Shown: one piece after another, positions 16,200-25,355 of the stretch
Numbering within the stretch: the first letter of the stretch is position 1
Layout: each line of letters opens with the position of its first letter
DNA from: JBCBSS01 sp039819065
GTDB taxonomy: Bacteria > Bacteroidota > Bacteroidia > Cytophagales > Cyclobacteriaceae
NCBI GenBank assembly: GCA_039819065.1
Contig: JBCBSS010000015.1
Location: 15,158-79,157 of the forward strand
Length of the DNA: 64,000 bases
Direction of reading: 5' to 3'
Notes under the pieces: model-generated
Database searches by the model: none
The model's input: the letters and a program-made list of their open reading frames with translations, nothing else
What the model was told of the DNA's origin: nothing
Translations under genes and position numbers: made by a program

Positions 16200-19100
16200 A
16201 TGAAATTAAGTCACATTTTTATCGACAGACCCATTTTTGCAGCAGTACTCAGCACGCTGGTACTCATCGTGGGCGGACTGGCTTACGTATCACTTCCCGT
16301 ATCGCAGTATCCTGAAGTAGCACCACCAACCGTAGAAGTAGTTGCGGTCTATCCCGGAGCCAATGTAGAAACCATTTCCAAAACAGTGGCTACACCACTA
16401 GAACAAGAGATCAACGGCGTGGAAGACATGATCTACATGACTTCCCAATCAACTAATGACGGTGTCACAACCATCAGAGTCACTTTTGAACTTGGTACCG
16501 ACTTGGATAAAGCGCAAGTTCAAGTACAAAACCGGGTGGCGATTGCCGAGCCCAGATTGCCAGAAACAGTAAGAAGGTTAGGTGTTACGACTAAAAAAAT
16601 AGCACCTGACATTCTACTAGTGGTCAATATGTATTCCCCAGGTAAGACCTATGATCAAACCTATATCGGTAACTACGCTACACTCAGATTGAAAGATGAG
16701 ATAGCAAGGATCAAAGGGGTAGGAGATATCAGATTATTCGGTGCCAGCGAGTACGCCATGCGCATCTGGTTAGATCCAGACAAAATCGCTTCATTGGATA
16801 TGTCAGCCAGTGAGGTATTAAATGCCCTAAGAAGTCAGAATGTACAAATCGCATCAGGTACCCTAAACCAACTTCCATCGGGTGACCAAGCTGCCTTCGA
16901 AGTCAATATTCAAACACAAGGAAAACTTAAAACAGTAGAAGAATTTGAAAACATCATTATCAAAGCAGGAGAAAACGGAAGAGTAGTTCAAGTCAAACAT
17001 ATCGGAAGAGTAGAACTTGGTGCACAGAATTATGTGACCAAAGGTTATCTGGGAAAAGACCCAGCCATTGCTCTTCCCATCTATCAATCCCCAGGCTCAA
17101 ACGCCATAGAAACAGCTGAAGAAATACAAGCTAAAATGGTAGAGCTGTCTAAGGAATTCCCAGAAGATCTAGAATATAAAATAGCTTACAACCCCACTGA
17201 GTTTGTACAGAAATCAGTTGATCAGGTGTATCACACCATTTTCGAAGCCGTCATTTTGGTCGTATTGGTTATCCTGCTATTCCTGCAATCATGGAGAGCA
17301 TCCATCATTCCGATACTCGCCATTCCGGTTTCGTTGATCGGAACATTCGCAGTAATGCAAGCCATCGGATTCTCACTCAATAACTTAACGCTATTCGGCC
17401 TGGTACTAGCCATTGGTATTGTGGTTGATGACGCCATCGTAGTGGTAGAAAACATGGAGCGTTACCTAGCAAAAGGTCTTTCACCGAAAGAAGCAGCCAA
17501 AAAGACAATGGAAGAAGTTGGAGGAGCACTAATCGCCATCGGGCTGGTTCTAATCGCTGTGTTTATTCCTACCACCTTTTTGGATGGTATCTCCGGTCAA
17601 TTCTACAAACAATTTGGTGTGACCATCGCCGTGGCAACTGCCATTTCAGTGTTTGTTTCTCTCACTTTGAGCCCCGCAATGGCAGCACTGTTGATGAAAC
17701 ATGAAGAACACAACGATAAAAAGCCTCCTATTTACTTAAGACCATTGGTATTCCTTGGTAATGCTTTTAACAGGTTCCTGGACAACGTTTCTGAAAAATA
17801 TGGAAACAACGTACAACGCCTGGTTAGAATGAGCGGAATGGTGATGATCGTCTACGGTGGTTTGATTGGGCTCACAGGTTTTGAATTCAACCGAATTCCT
17901 GGTGGTTTTATACCGGCTCAGGACAAAGGATATCTTATCACAGCCATTCAATTGCCTCCGGGATCTTCATTGAGTAGAACAGATGAGGTAGTAAGAGAGG
18001 CCATCAATACTATTCTAGCCGTTGACGGTGTAGAAAATGCCGTTTCCTTTGCTGGTTTTGACGGTGCATCATTCACCAACGCTACCAACAGTGCAGCCAT
18101 CTTCGCTACGCTAGAAGAGTTTGATGTACGAAGGGAAAAAGGCATCACCTACGAAGGCTTATTACAAACACTGAGAGTTAAAATGGCAGAAGTGGATGAA
18201 GCTTTTGTTGTGGTGATTCCTCCTCCATCTGTTGACGGTATCGGTAATGCCGGTGGATTCAAGATGATGGTTCAGGACAAAGGAAACGTAGGTACCGAAA
18301 AACTATTGGACGCTACCTGGGCATTAGCCGGAGCTGCAAATCAACACCCCGCATTAAGTAATGTATTCACCTTCTTCGACAACAAGACGCCTCAGGTTTA
18401 CCTTGACATTGACCGCTTGAAAGCTCAGAAATTAGGCATTCCGGTAGATGAGGTATTCCAATCCCTTGAAATCTATTTGGGATCGGCATTCGTGAACGAA
18501 TTCAACTACTTGGGTAGAACATTTAGAGTAACCGCTCAGGCAGATGCTCCTAACCGATTGACTACCGATGATATTTCAAGAATTAGAGTTCGGAACAACC
18601 AAGGCGAAATGGTGCCATTGGGAACCATCAGCACGTTAAGAGACATTTCAGGACCAGCCAGACTCCCAAGATTCAATATTTATCCTGCCGCAGACTTAGT
18701 AGGTGACATCGCACCGGGATACAGCACAGGTGAGGCATTGGCGGCTATGGAACAACTGGCAGCCGAAACATTGCCCGAAGGAGTTTCTTTCGAATGGACT
18801 GAAATGGCCTATCAACAGAAAGAAGCTGGAAACACTGCCTTTATTGCCTTTGGCTTGGCCGTTGTGTTTGTATTCCTTCTACTGGCCGCTCAGTATGAAA
18901 GCTTTGTGCTTCCACTAGCCGTTATATTCATCGTACCCATGGTATTGCTCTCAGCAATGATTGGAATTGACTTGGCCGGACTAGACAACAACATTCTAAC
19001 CCAAATCGGCTTAGTTGTGCTGGTCGGATTGGCTAGTAAAAATGCCATTCTGATTGTAGAATTTGCCAAGCAACTTGAAGATCAAGGAAAAGACTTGGTT

Positions 19101-19373
19101 AGTGCCGTGCTAGAAGCTGCGAAATTGAGATTACGACCTATCCTCATGACAGCCCTGGCTTTCATTCTAGGTGTGGTTCCTTTAGCCATCGCCACCGGAG
19201 CAGGAGCAGAAATGAGACAATCCTTAGGTATAGCCGTATTCAGCGGAATGCTTGGCGTCACCATCTTCGGAATCTTCCTTACACCGGTATTCTACTACCT
19301 GGGAAGAAAGCTGACCGCTTCTAAAGCTAAAAAAACATCACCAACTCCATCACTGGAAATCACTAATGCTTAA
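16200..19373 (+). CDS. RND multidrug efflux pump, HAE1 family (AcrB/MexB type)
   Basis: The 1057-residue protein has the usual RND architecture of 12 helices and two large periplasmic loops. It opens with IFIDRPIFAAVLSTLVLIVGG. The proton-relay double Asp is in GIVVDDAIVVVEN (helix 4). HAE1 signatures include PVSQYPEVAPPTVEV, and GLASKNAILIVEFAK in the second half. It is expected to export hydrophobic drugs by proton antiport. Length is typical. Confidence 0.97.
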   Translation: MKLSHIFIDRPIFAAVLSTLVLIVGGLAYVSLPVSQYPEVAPPTVEVVAVYPGANVETISKTVATPLEQEINGVEDMIYMTSQSTNDGVTTIRVTFELGTDLDKAQVQVQNRVAIAEPRLPETVRRLGVTTKKIAPDILLVVNMYSPGKTYDQTYIGNYATLRLKDEIARIKGVGDIRLFGASEYAMRIWLDPDKIASLDMSASEVLNALRSQNVQIASGTLNQLPSGDQAAFEVNIQTQGKLKTVEEFENIIIKAGENGRVVQVKHIGRVELGAQNYVTKGYLGKDPAIALPIYQSPGSNAIETAEEIQAKMVELSKEFPEDLEYKIAYNPTEFVQKSVDQVYHTIFEAVILVVLVILLFLQSWRASIIPILAIPVSLIGTFAVMQAIGFSLNNLTLFGLVLAIGIVVDDAIVVVENMERYLAKGLSPKEAAKKTMEEVGGALIAIGLVLIAVFIPTTFLDGISGQFYKQFGVTIAVATAISVFVSLTLSPAMAALLMKHEEHNDKKPPIYLRPLVFLGNAFNRFLDNVSEKYGNNVQRLVRMSGMVMIVYGGLIGLTGFEFNRIPGGFIPAQDKGYLITAIQLPPGSSLSRTDEVVREAINTILAVDGVENAVSFAGFDGASFTNATNSAAIFATLEEFDVRREKGITYEGLLQTLRVKMAEVDEAFVVVIPPPSVDGIGNAGGFKMMVQDKGNVGTEKLLDATWALAGAANQHPALSNVFTFFDNKTPQVYLDIDRLKAQKLGIPVDEVFQSLEIYLGSAFVNEFNYLGRTFRVTAQADAPNRLTTDDISRIRVRNNQGEMVPLGTISTLRDISGPARLPRFNIYPAADLVGDIAPGYSTGEALAAMEQLAAETLPEGVSFEWTEMAYQQKEAGNTAFIAFGLAVVFVFLLLAAQYESFVLPLAVIFIVPMVLLSAMIGIDLAGLDNNILTQIGLVVLVGLASKNAILIVEFAKQLEDQGKDLVSAVLEAAKLRLRPILMTALAFILGVVPLAIATGAGAEMRQSLGIAVFSGMLGVTIFGIFLTPVFYYLGRKLTASKAKKTSPTPSLEITNA

Positions 19374-19394
19374 TCAACTAAAAACATTACAGTC

Positions 19395-20864
19395 ATGAAA
19401 TCAATATTCATCATAATCGCACTTTCACTCTTAATGATCTCCTGTGGAGTCACTAAGAGAGACTTTGACGCAAGTTATGCCAACATTGAAGTCAAATCAG
19501 CATACCTGAATCAGGACTCTACCGAGGCTTTTAACAACGTAGCACCAATCATAGCATGGTGGAGCACTTTCAACGATCCCGCATTAGATACCTTGATCAA
19601 TCGAGCAAGGCTTCATAACCTGGATATCAATGTTGCGGTAGCCAACTTCTACGCTTCCAGAGCGATCTTGAAAGAGACTAAACTGGACAGGTTTCCCACC
19701 GTTACTGCCAATGGTAATTACAGCAGACAGCGCTTGGGAGAGAATGTTTTTATAGAAGGTTTTAACCCCACTTTCAATCAATACAACGGTAGCTTTGATG
19801 CTTCTTGGGAGTCAGGGCTGTTCGGAAGAGTAAGCAACCGTATTAAGGGTGCCTACGCCGAAGTACAGATATCGCAAGCCGATTTGCGCAATGTGTACTT
19901 GAGTATTTTCTCAGAAGTGGCCCGAAACTATATTACGCTTCGAGGTTTGCAGTATCAACTTGATATCGCTTATCGAAATCTCGAGGATCAACAATCCACT
20001 TACGACCTAGTGGCCAGCCGATATGAAGCCGGTACTGGAAACAACCTGAACGTATCACGAGCACTGGCACAACTGGAAGCAACACGTGCTACTATTCCAC
20101 CGCTAAGAGCTGGCATCGAAGCCGTTAAAAACAGCTTGAGTGTTCTGATTGGTGAAGTACCGGGTAACTTGAATAATGATATCATCAGCAAGAAACCTCT
20201 GCCTGATCTTCCAGCCACTGTATCTATAGGCGATGTGAATGATCTATTGAGAAGAAGACCGGATGTTCAACTTGCAGAAAGTGAATTGGCTAGGCAGATC
20301 GCTCAATACAATCTTTCAGTAGCAGAACTCTACCCCAATGTGACATTCAATGGATCAATTGGGTTTTCAGCCATAGACTTCTCCAGTTTTGGTCAGAATC
20401 AATCATTTACCTGGGGGCTTGCACCTAGAATTAGCTGGGCAGCTTTTAACCTTGGTCGTGTGAAACAACAGATCAGAAGAGATGACGCCCTGACTTTGGC
20501 CGCCATCAACCAATACGAGAAAGTGATGCTGAAGGCATTGGAAGAGATCAGTACCGCCTTAACCAATTACAGCAACGAACTTGAAAGGAGAGAATTATTG
20601 AGAAAATCTTCGGCCGCCAGTGCCGAAGCAGCACGGTTTGCCAAAGATCGCTATACATCTGGTTTAGACAGTTTTATTGACTACCTCAATGCAGACCTCA
20701 CTTTGCTTCAAGCTGAAAATCAGCTAGCTATCAGCGAGATTGCCTCTGCTACCAACCTTATCGCGATATACAAAGCATTAGGAGGAGGTTGGGAAATCGC
20801 TTCGGAAGAGGAAATAAAAAACAAGTTCAACCAAATAAAAGATAGCCATGTTTCCCTTCCGTAA
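19395..20864 (+). CDS. outer-membrane efflux lipoprotein (NodT/OprM family)
   Basis: The 489-residue protein has a lipoprotein signal (SLLMISC, Cys17) and two OEP repeats, with the typical WWSTFNDPALDTLI start and LLRRRPDVQLAESEL in the middle. It provides the TolC-like exit channel for the pump encoded upstream, 21 bp away. The gene ends just before a Rho-independent terminator. Confidence 0.95.
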   Translation: MKSIFIIIALSLLMISCGVTKRDFDASYANIEVKSAYLNQDSTEAFNNVAPIIAWWSTFNDPALDTLINRARLHNLDINVAVANFYASRAILKETKLDRFPTVTANGNYSRQRLGENVFIEGFNPTFNQYNGSFDASWESGLFGRVSNRIKGAYAEVQISQADLRNVYLSIFSEVARNYITLRGLQYQLDIAYRNLEDQQSTYDLVASRYEAGTGNNLNVSRALAQLEATRATIPPLRAGIEAVKNSLSVLIGEVPGNLNNDIISKKPLPDLPATVSIGDVNDLLRRRPDVQLAESELARQIAQYNLSVAELYPNVTFNGSIGFSAIDFSSFGQNQSFTWGLAPRISWAAFNLGRVKQQIRRDDALTLAAINQYEKVMLKALEEISTALTNYSNELERRELLRKSSAASAEAARFAKDRYTSGLDSFIDYLNADLTLLQAENQLAISEIASATNLIAIYKALGGGWEIASEEEIKNKFNQIKDSHVSLP

Positions 20865-20900
20865 TCTTAACGCAGAACCAAAAAAAGGATCAAATGTTAA

Positions 20901-20950
20901 ATTCGAGGGTGGAAGTTTTACCACATCTTCCCTCGAATATTTTTATTTTT
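20901..20950 (+). terminator. terminator of the RND efflux operon
   Basis: A 9-bp perfect stem ATTCGAGGG/CCCTCGAAT (20901-20909 and 20930-20938) is followed by ATTTTTATTTTT. It overlaps an open frame leading into the AraC gene and argues that this part is not translated. Confidence 0.85.
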
Positions 20951-20967
20951 CTGAAAACATCGAATGC

Positions 20968-21864
20968 ATGTCCAAAGAAGACTCGATCCCTTATTTTGAA
21001 AAGAGTAATGACCTACACGAGCGCACCGGTTATGACCACCGCACACATATCCCTGGTTTTGATGCTTTTACTTTAGAATCGTTGGAGCCTACTTGCCGAC
21101 GTTGTATGCCCCCATACAGACAAGGTTTTTTCCAAATAGGCATATTGAGCAATACAGGGAGTAGCAGCTCCATAGATATCAATACCAACGCCGTCAGCTT
21201 GGAAGGATTACCGCTTTGGTTTGTCGTACCGGGTCAGGTATTTTCCTGGGTGAGAGATCCATCCGCCAAAGGATATCACATTCAATTCAACTTGGAATTC
21301 CTGCCCAATACCTTTTCCGATTTTTATGAAGAATTCCCGTTTCTTAAACTCACTGAGAACAATGTATTCTTAACCTCAAAAGAGGAGCACCAAGCGATAC
21401 AATCAGAAATGAGTACCATGCTACAGGTTTTTCAAGATCAGCAGCCCTACCACGAACAAAGGTTGAAGGGTATGTTAGTTTCTTTGCTCTATAACTGTAA
21501 AGCCGTATATGACCGGCACACCTCCAAAGAAGAAGGAAAACCGACAAGTCAAATACTGACACAAAGATTCCAGCAGTTGGTGGATAGAATCTACCTGGAA
21601 ACCAAAAATGTAGGCGAGTACGCTGATCATCTCAATGTCACTCCCAATTATTTAACCACCATCGTTAAGGAAACCACAGGCAAAACCGCTAAGGATATTA
21701 TTCAAGATCGTATTTTCCTGGAAAGTAAGAACTTGCTTGCCTACACCGACATGGATATCTCAAGAATAGCCTATACCCTGAACTTCAGCGAACCAACCCA
21801 TTTTACCCGATTCTTTAAAAAGTATTCAGGTGAAACTCCTAACAAATATCGAGCGGTGCATTAG
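20968..21864 (+). CDS. AraC-family transcriptional regulator
   Basis: From ATG 20968 (MSKEDSIPYF) the protein has about 298 residues with an N-terminal cupin (RQGFFQIGILSNTGSSSSIDIN) and a C-terminal helix-turn-helix pair (VGEYADHLNVTPNYLTTIVKE; ISRIAYTLNFSEPTHFTRFFKKYSG). The open frame starts earlier at 20848, but that stretch overlaps the pump-channel gene and contains its terminator, so the later start is preferred. It resembles the regulators at 8355 and 13865 in layout and could recognise the shared operator. Confidence 0.88.
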   Translation: MSKEDSIPYFEKSNDLHERTGYDHRTHIPGFDAFTLESLEPTCRRCMPPYRQGFFQIGILSNTGSSSSIDINTNAVSLEGLPLWFVVPGQVFSWVRDPSAKGYHIQFNLEFLPNTFSDFYEEFPFLKLTENNVFLTSKEEHQAIQSEMSTMLQVFQDQQPYHEQRLKGMLVSLLYNCKAVYDRHTSKEEGKPTSQILTQRFQQLVDRIYLETKNVGEYADHLNVTPNYLTTIVKETTGKTAKDIIQDRIFLESKNLLAYTDMDISRIAYTLNFSEPTHFTRFFKKYSGETPNKYRAVH

Positions 21865-21975
21865 TCGTTCACCGGTCTTAGAACTACTCCGAGTAGCTTC
21901 TCAATATTAGCAGGTGACTTAGTAACTGTCATTTACGGCACTTAATTATTCCGTCCTCTCTGGTAAATTGGAATA

Positions 21976-22584
21976 ATGACCTTTCTAGAATCAGAATGCT
22001 ACCACTTTTACAATAGAGGCAACCAGCAGCAAATCATCTTTTTCAGCGATGAGAACTATTTGTACTTCCTTCGAAAAGTAAGAAAAGAGATTACGCTCTA
22101 TTGTGATGTACTAGCCTATTGTCTCATGCCTAATCACTTCCATTTTTTAATAAGGATAAAGGATGAAGATCACCCGATCGCGCCGAACAGCAATGGCACC
22201 ATTAAAAGTGATCAAATGATTATGCACCCATTGTCTAGAAAAATCGGCACATTGCAAAGCTCATATACGCGTGCCATTCAAAAGCAAAATGGTTTCACTG
22301 GTTCATTGTTCCAACAGAAATCGAAATCCAAACATCTGGAAGACCCACAGTACTTACTCAACTGTTTTCATTACATCCATCAAAACCCTTTAAGAGCAAG
22401 GCTGGTCAAACGCATGGAAGATTGGCCTTATAGTTCTTATGCTGACTATGCCAGGCTTAGAGATGGCAAACTACCCGCCAGACAAATGGCGTACGAATAT
22501 CTCGATATCCCGGAAGACGGCGAACTCTTCATGAAGCAATCTCAGGAGGTCATTCCGGATGGACTGGCTGGAGGTTTCTTTTGA
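21976..22584 (+). CDS. REP-associated tyrosine transposase (Y1/IS200-like, RAYT)
   Basis: The 202-residue protein has the HUH motif in CLMPNHFHFLIRI and the downstream catalytic Tyr region FHYIHQNPLRA, then WPYSSYADY, all diagnostic of the Y1 transposase family linked to REP palindromes. Such enzymes are domesticated single-strand transposases that process REP hairpins. Inverted and direct copies of a REP-like unit lie immediately downstream. A palindrome CTACTCCGAGTAG at 21884-21896 lies upstream. Confidence 0.9.
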   Translation: MTFLESECYHFYNRGNQQQIIFFSDENYLYFLRKVRKEITLYCDVLAYCLMPNHFHFLIRIKDEDHPIAPNSNGTIKSDQMIMHPLSRKIGTLQSSYTRAIQKQNGFTGSLFQQKSKSKHLEDPQYLLNCFHYIHQNPLRARLVKRMEDWPYSSYADYARLRDGKLPARQMAYEYLDIPEDGELFMKQSQEVIPDGLAGGFF

Positions 22585-22596
22585 GGCGCTGGCCAG

Positions 22597-22745
22597 TCTA
22601 GTCATACGACCACTTAGTAGCATCATGGTGATTTAAAGGAAAATACACTGCCAGTTGCAAGGACTTCGCAACTAAGAGTGGTCGTAAGACTCGTTAGCAG
22701 ACGCTCTCTTCACCACCATGAGTGGTCGTATGACTTGTTAGACGC
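22597..22745. repeat. cluster of three REP-like units beside the RAYT gene
   Basis: The unit AGTGGTCGTATGACT occurs three times. It is inverted at 22598-22616 (AGTCATACGACCACTTAG) and direct at 22676-22697 (AGTGGTCGTAAGACTCGTTAG) and 22721-22742 (AGTGGTCGTATGACTTGTTAG). Facing units can fold into a long hairpin as in BIME elements. The last unit overlaps the end of the HxlR gene. Confidence 0.65.
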
Positions 22746-23118
22746 CTCTCTCCTCCAAACTACCTATCACCTCTCCCTGGATTGCTCCCCAGTTTCGGAT
22801 TTCCTGTAGTATCGGAATAAAGGTCTCGCCGAACGTTGTCAATTGGTAATCCACCCTTCTGGGCCTTCCACCATGGTCGGTGCGGAGTAGAATATCATCC
22901 TCAATTAAGGACTGAAGTTGAAGGCTCAGCATTTTTTCGGTGATATCAGGAATGAAACCTTTGATCTCACCAAATCTCATTGGGCCGTCATTCATATGTA
23001 TATACCATAAAATGATCGCTTTCCACTTGCCTCCAATAAAATTCATGGTCACACTCAATGGACAGTGAAATATCTGATTATCAATATGATATACTAATTC
23101 TTTGCCATCTACTATCAT
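22738..23118 (-). CDS. HxlR-family transcriptional regulator
   Basis: The winged helix-turn-helix of the HxlR/DUF24 family is evident (FHCPLSVTMNFIGGKWKAIILWYI, MRFGEIKGFIPDITEKML, then DHGGRPRRVDYQLT). The Cys in FHCPLS is the position used for thiol or quinone sensing in this family. The start is placed at ATG 23118 (MIVDGKEL), which leaves the operator palindromes free. It is divergent from two SDR-like genes, which it probably controls. Confidence 0.88.
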   Translation of the reverse strand: MIVDGKELVYHIDNQIFHCPLSVTMNFIGGKWKAIILWYIHMNDGPMRFGEIKGFIPDITEKMLSLQLQSLIEDDILLRTDHGGRPRRVDYQLTTFGETFIPILQEIRNWGAIQGEVIGSLEERGV

Positions 23119-23139
23119 TACTTGAATGTTAAATTTGAT

Positions 23140-23198
23140 TACTGTCAATAACCACAGTATTGACCCTCTGCGTTATTACTATAAAAATTACAGTAATT
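23140..23198. promoter_or_regulatory. operator palindromes between HxlR and SDR genes
   Basis: TACTGT-N8-ACAGTA (23140-23159) and AATTACAGTAATT (23186-23198, perfect around a central A) share the ACAGTA half-site. Both lie in the 85-bp divergent promoter region and fit binding by the HxlR dimer. Confidence 0.55.
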
Positions 23199-23203
23199 AA
23201 GTT

Positions 23204-23923
23204 ATGATACCATTAAAAGATAAAAAAATTGTGATTGTCGGTGCCTCTTCAGGCATCGGAAGAGCACTTGCGTCGATCGTTTCAACTCAAGGTGCAATTG
23301 TATACCTCGTTAGTAGATCAAGAGAAAAACTCTTGAAAGTACAAGAAGAGCTCCCGGGAGAATCCCACGTGTTCTCGATGGATATGTTAGATGATGATTC
23401 TGTCAATAAGACGTTTGAGGCCATTGGCTCTTTCGACATGTTGACATTCACAGCAGTATCTGATGAAGCCAAATTGATGTCACCGATTAAATCCATGAGT
23501 AATGAAACGGCTCAGCGCGGCATGGAAAAGTTTTGGGGAACCTTCAATATAGCCAGGGCTGCCGCCAACCACATCAACCAGGATGGAGCCATGGTATTTA
23601 CCAGCAGCATGGCTATCTATCGCCCATCCAAGAATGGTGCATCGATGATGAATGCAGCCAGCGCAGCCGTTGCCGTTTTCTCCAAAGCGCTGGCCTTGGA
23701 AATTGCTCCCGTCAGAGTCAATGTCATAGCACCGGGAGTAGTAGCTACAGGTGTTTGGACAGAAGATCAGAAAGAGAGCTATCAAGACTGGGCTTCAAAG
23801 ACACTGCCTGTGGAGCACCTGGGCACTGCAGATGAACTGGCTCATGCATACCTTTCCCTGCTTACCAACCCTTACATGACAGGAAGTGTTGTTACAGTAG
23901 ATGGCGGTTTAACCTTAGTATAA
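23204..23923 (+). CDS. SDR-family protein lacking the canonical YxxxK pair
   Basis: The 239-residue protein has a Rossmann motif VGASSGIGRAL at residues 12-22 and ends with GSVVTVDGGLTLV, so the SDR fold is complete. The catalytic helix reads MMNAASAAVAVFSKALALE, which puts Met and Ser (or Asn and Ala) where Tyr and Lys should be. It may have an unusual mechanism or a non-enzymatic role. It is followed 11 bp later by a second such protein. Confidence 0.85.
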   Translation: MIPLKDKKIVIVGASSGIGRALASIVSTQGAIVYLVSRSREKLLKVQEELPGESHVFSMDMLDDDSVNKTFEAIGSFDMLTFTAVSDEAKLMSPIKSMSNETAQRGMEKFWGTFNIARAAANHINQDGAMVFTSSMAIYRPSKNGASMMNAASAAVAVFSKALALEIAPVRVNVIAPGVVATGVWTEDQKESYQDWASKTLPVEHLGTADELAHAYLSLLTNPYMTGSVVTVDGGLTLV

Positions 23924-23934
23924 ACAATAGCAAG

Positions 23935-24609
23935 ATGACATCAGAAAAAGTATTGATAATTGGAGGAAGTAGCAGCATGGGGCTGGCAACAGCACAACAA
24001 GCGATCTCAAATGGATACGAGGTAATTGTGGCCGGCCGTAATGAAGACAAGCTGAAGCAAATTGTTGACCAACTTGGTGACGGCGCATCTTACTATCAGG
24101 TGGATGCAATGAATGAGCAACAGGTGATTGAGATGCTAAAAGCGCTGGCGCCATTAAACCATATAGTCTTGACCGTTAATGCCCCTGGCAGTGCGACCAG
24201 CATAACCCAAACGAGCACGGAAGAGGCCAAATTGGTTTTCGAAAGATTTTGGATGAACTACAGAATACTCAATCTGGCAAAACCACATATGCATAAAAAT
24301 GGTTCAATCACCTTGATTTCAGGTAGCAGCAGCAAAACACCTGTGGCGCAATATAGCTTTTGGGGTACCATCCACGGATCAATCGAGGCTTTGGGTAGAA
24401 ATGCAGCATTGGATTTGGCTCCAATTAGAGTGAACGTGGTTTCTCCAGGTGGTATAGGATTACAGCCTGACCGACAGCTTGCCGAGCACAGGGGAGTGCC
24501 GGAAGACATCGGCAGAGCTATCCTTTCACTGATCGCCAACCCTGCTATCACAAACGCCAAATTGGACGTGGATAGCGGTGAAAGACAGGGAATCTGGAGT
24601 GGTTCGTGA
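23935..24609 (+). CDS. second SDR-family protein with degenerate active site
   Basis: The 224-residue protein shows the cofactor motif IIGGSSSMGLATA and SDR features up to SLIANPAITNAKLDVDSG. In the active-site helix, WGTIHGSIEALGRNAALDLAP aligns Trp and His with Tyr and Lys. The loop also reads VNAPG instead of NNAG. It is operonic with the preceding SDR gene and probably controlled by the divergent HxlR regulator. The pair may act as a heteromer. Confidence 0.85.
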   Translation: MTSEKVLIIGGSSSMGLATAQQAISNGYEVIVAGRNEDKLKQIVDQLGDGASYYQVDAMNEQQVIEMLKALAPLNHIVLTVNAPGSATSITQTSTEEAKLVFERFWMNYRILNLAKPHMHKNGSITLISGSSSKTPVAQYSFWGTIHGSIEALGRNAALDLAPIRVNVVSPGGIGLQPDRQLAEHRGVPEDIGRAILSLIANPAITNAKLDVDSGERQGIWSGS

Positions 24610-24623
24610 ATAATATGCCATAC

Positions 24624-24695
24624 CTAAGATTTTGGTCATTATCCCCAAAATTTTGGCCAACCGCAAGCAAAGTAAAAAGCGTTGATTTAAGTAAA
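24624..24695 (+). promoter_or_regulatory. AraC-type operator and promoter (copy C)
   Basis: GATTTTGGTCATTATCCCC followed by TTTTGGCCAACC gives half-sites at 24630 and 24651, again 21 bp apart, and 63 bp before the start codon. A core box CGTTGATTTAAGTAAAC follows. The layout matches copies A (9612) and B (14932). Confidence 0.7.
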
Positions 24696-24713
24696 CGCAA
24701 AAGATAATAAGTC

Positions 24714-25355
24714 ATGAAAAATCAAGCATTAAAAATCGGGATCATCGGCGCAGGTAACATGGGCGCACAACTTGGAAAACTATGGAGCAAAGCAGGTTAT
24801 GAAGTGAAATTCAGCTCACGTAACCCTCAGAAATTGAACCACCTACTCTACGGCCTGAAAAACGCTACGGTTGGAGACGTTGAAGAAACAATTGACTTTG
24901 CCGATGTCGTAGTGCTAGCAGTCAACTATGCCACCATTGATGCTGTGATCGCTAAACTCGCAGGCAAGGAAAAGGTCATTATTGACTTAACAAACCCGAT
25001 AGTCTGGACCCCGGAGAGAAAACTCCAACGAGCCAACTTAAGAGGCTTATCAGGAGGAGAAGAATTACAACGAAGACTACCGGAAGCAACTGTAATCAAA
25101 GCATTCTCCTCACACTATGCTGCTTCTCTGGAGGAAGGTCACCGTGATTATCCAATTGCCGTATTCTACACCACCGACAACGATGAAGGCATAGCATTTG
25201 CAGATATTATCATTAAAGATGCTGGGTTTGCCCCTTTACATTATGGCACATTGAATCACAGTCTGGACATAGAACTCTATGGGAAGTACTCCAATAAGAT
25301 CATGTCATTGGAAGAAGCACAGGCTGAGATTATACCTGCTGCATTTGAGGTATAA
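24714..25355 (+). CDS. NADP-binding oxidoreductase (F420-dependent reductase fold)
   Basis: The 213-residue protein has the N-terminal dinucleotide motif IGIIGAGNMGAQLGKLW, then VKFSSRNPQKL, and the family feature VIDLTNP region (KVIIDLTNPIVW). It resembles the NADP oxidoreductase, coenzyme F420-dependent family; in non-F420 organisms these use other electron partners. The real substrate is unknown. It has its own promoter with the shared operator. Confidence 0.82.
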   Translation: MKNQALKIGIIGAGNMGAQLGKLWSKAGYEVKFSSRNPQKLNHLLYGLKNATVGDVEETIDFADVVVLAVNYATIDAVIAKLAGKEKVIIDLTNPIVWTPERKLQRANLRGLSGGEELQRRLPEATVIKAFSSHYAASLEEGHRDYPIAVFYTTDNDEGIAFADIIIKDAGFAPLHYGTLNHSLDIELYGKYSNKIMSLEEAQAEIIPAAFEV

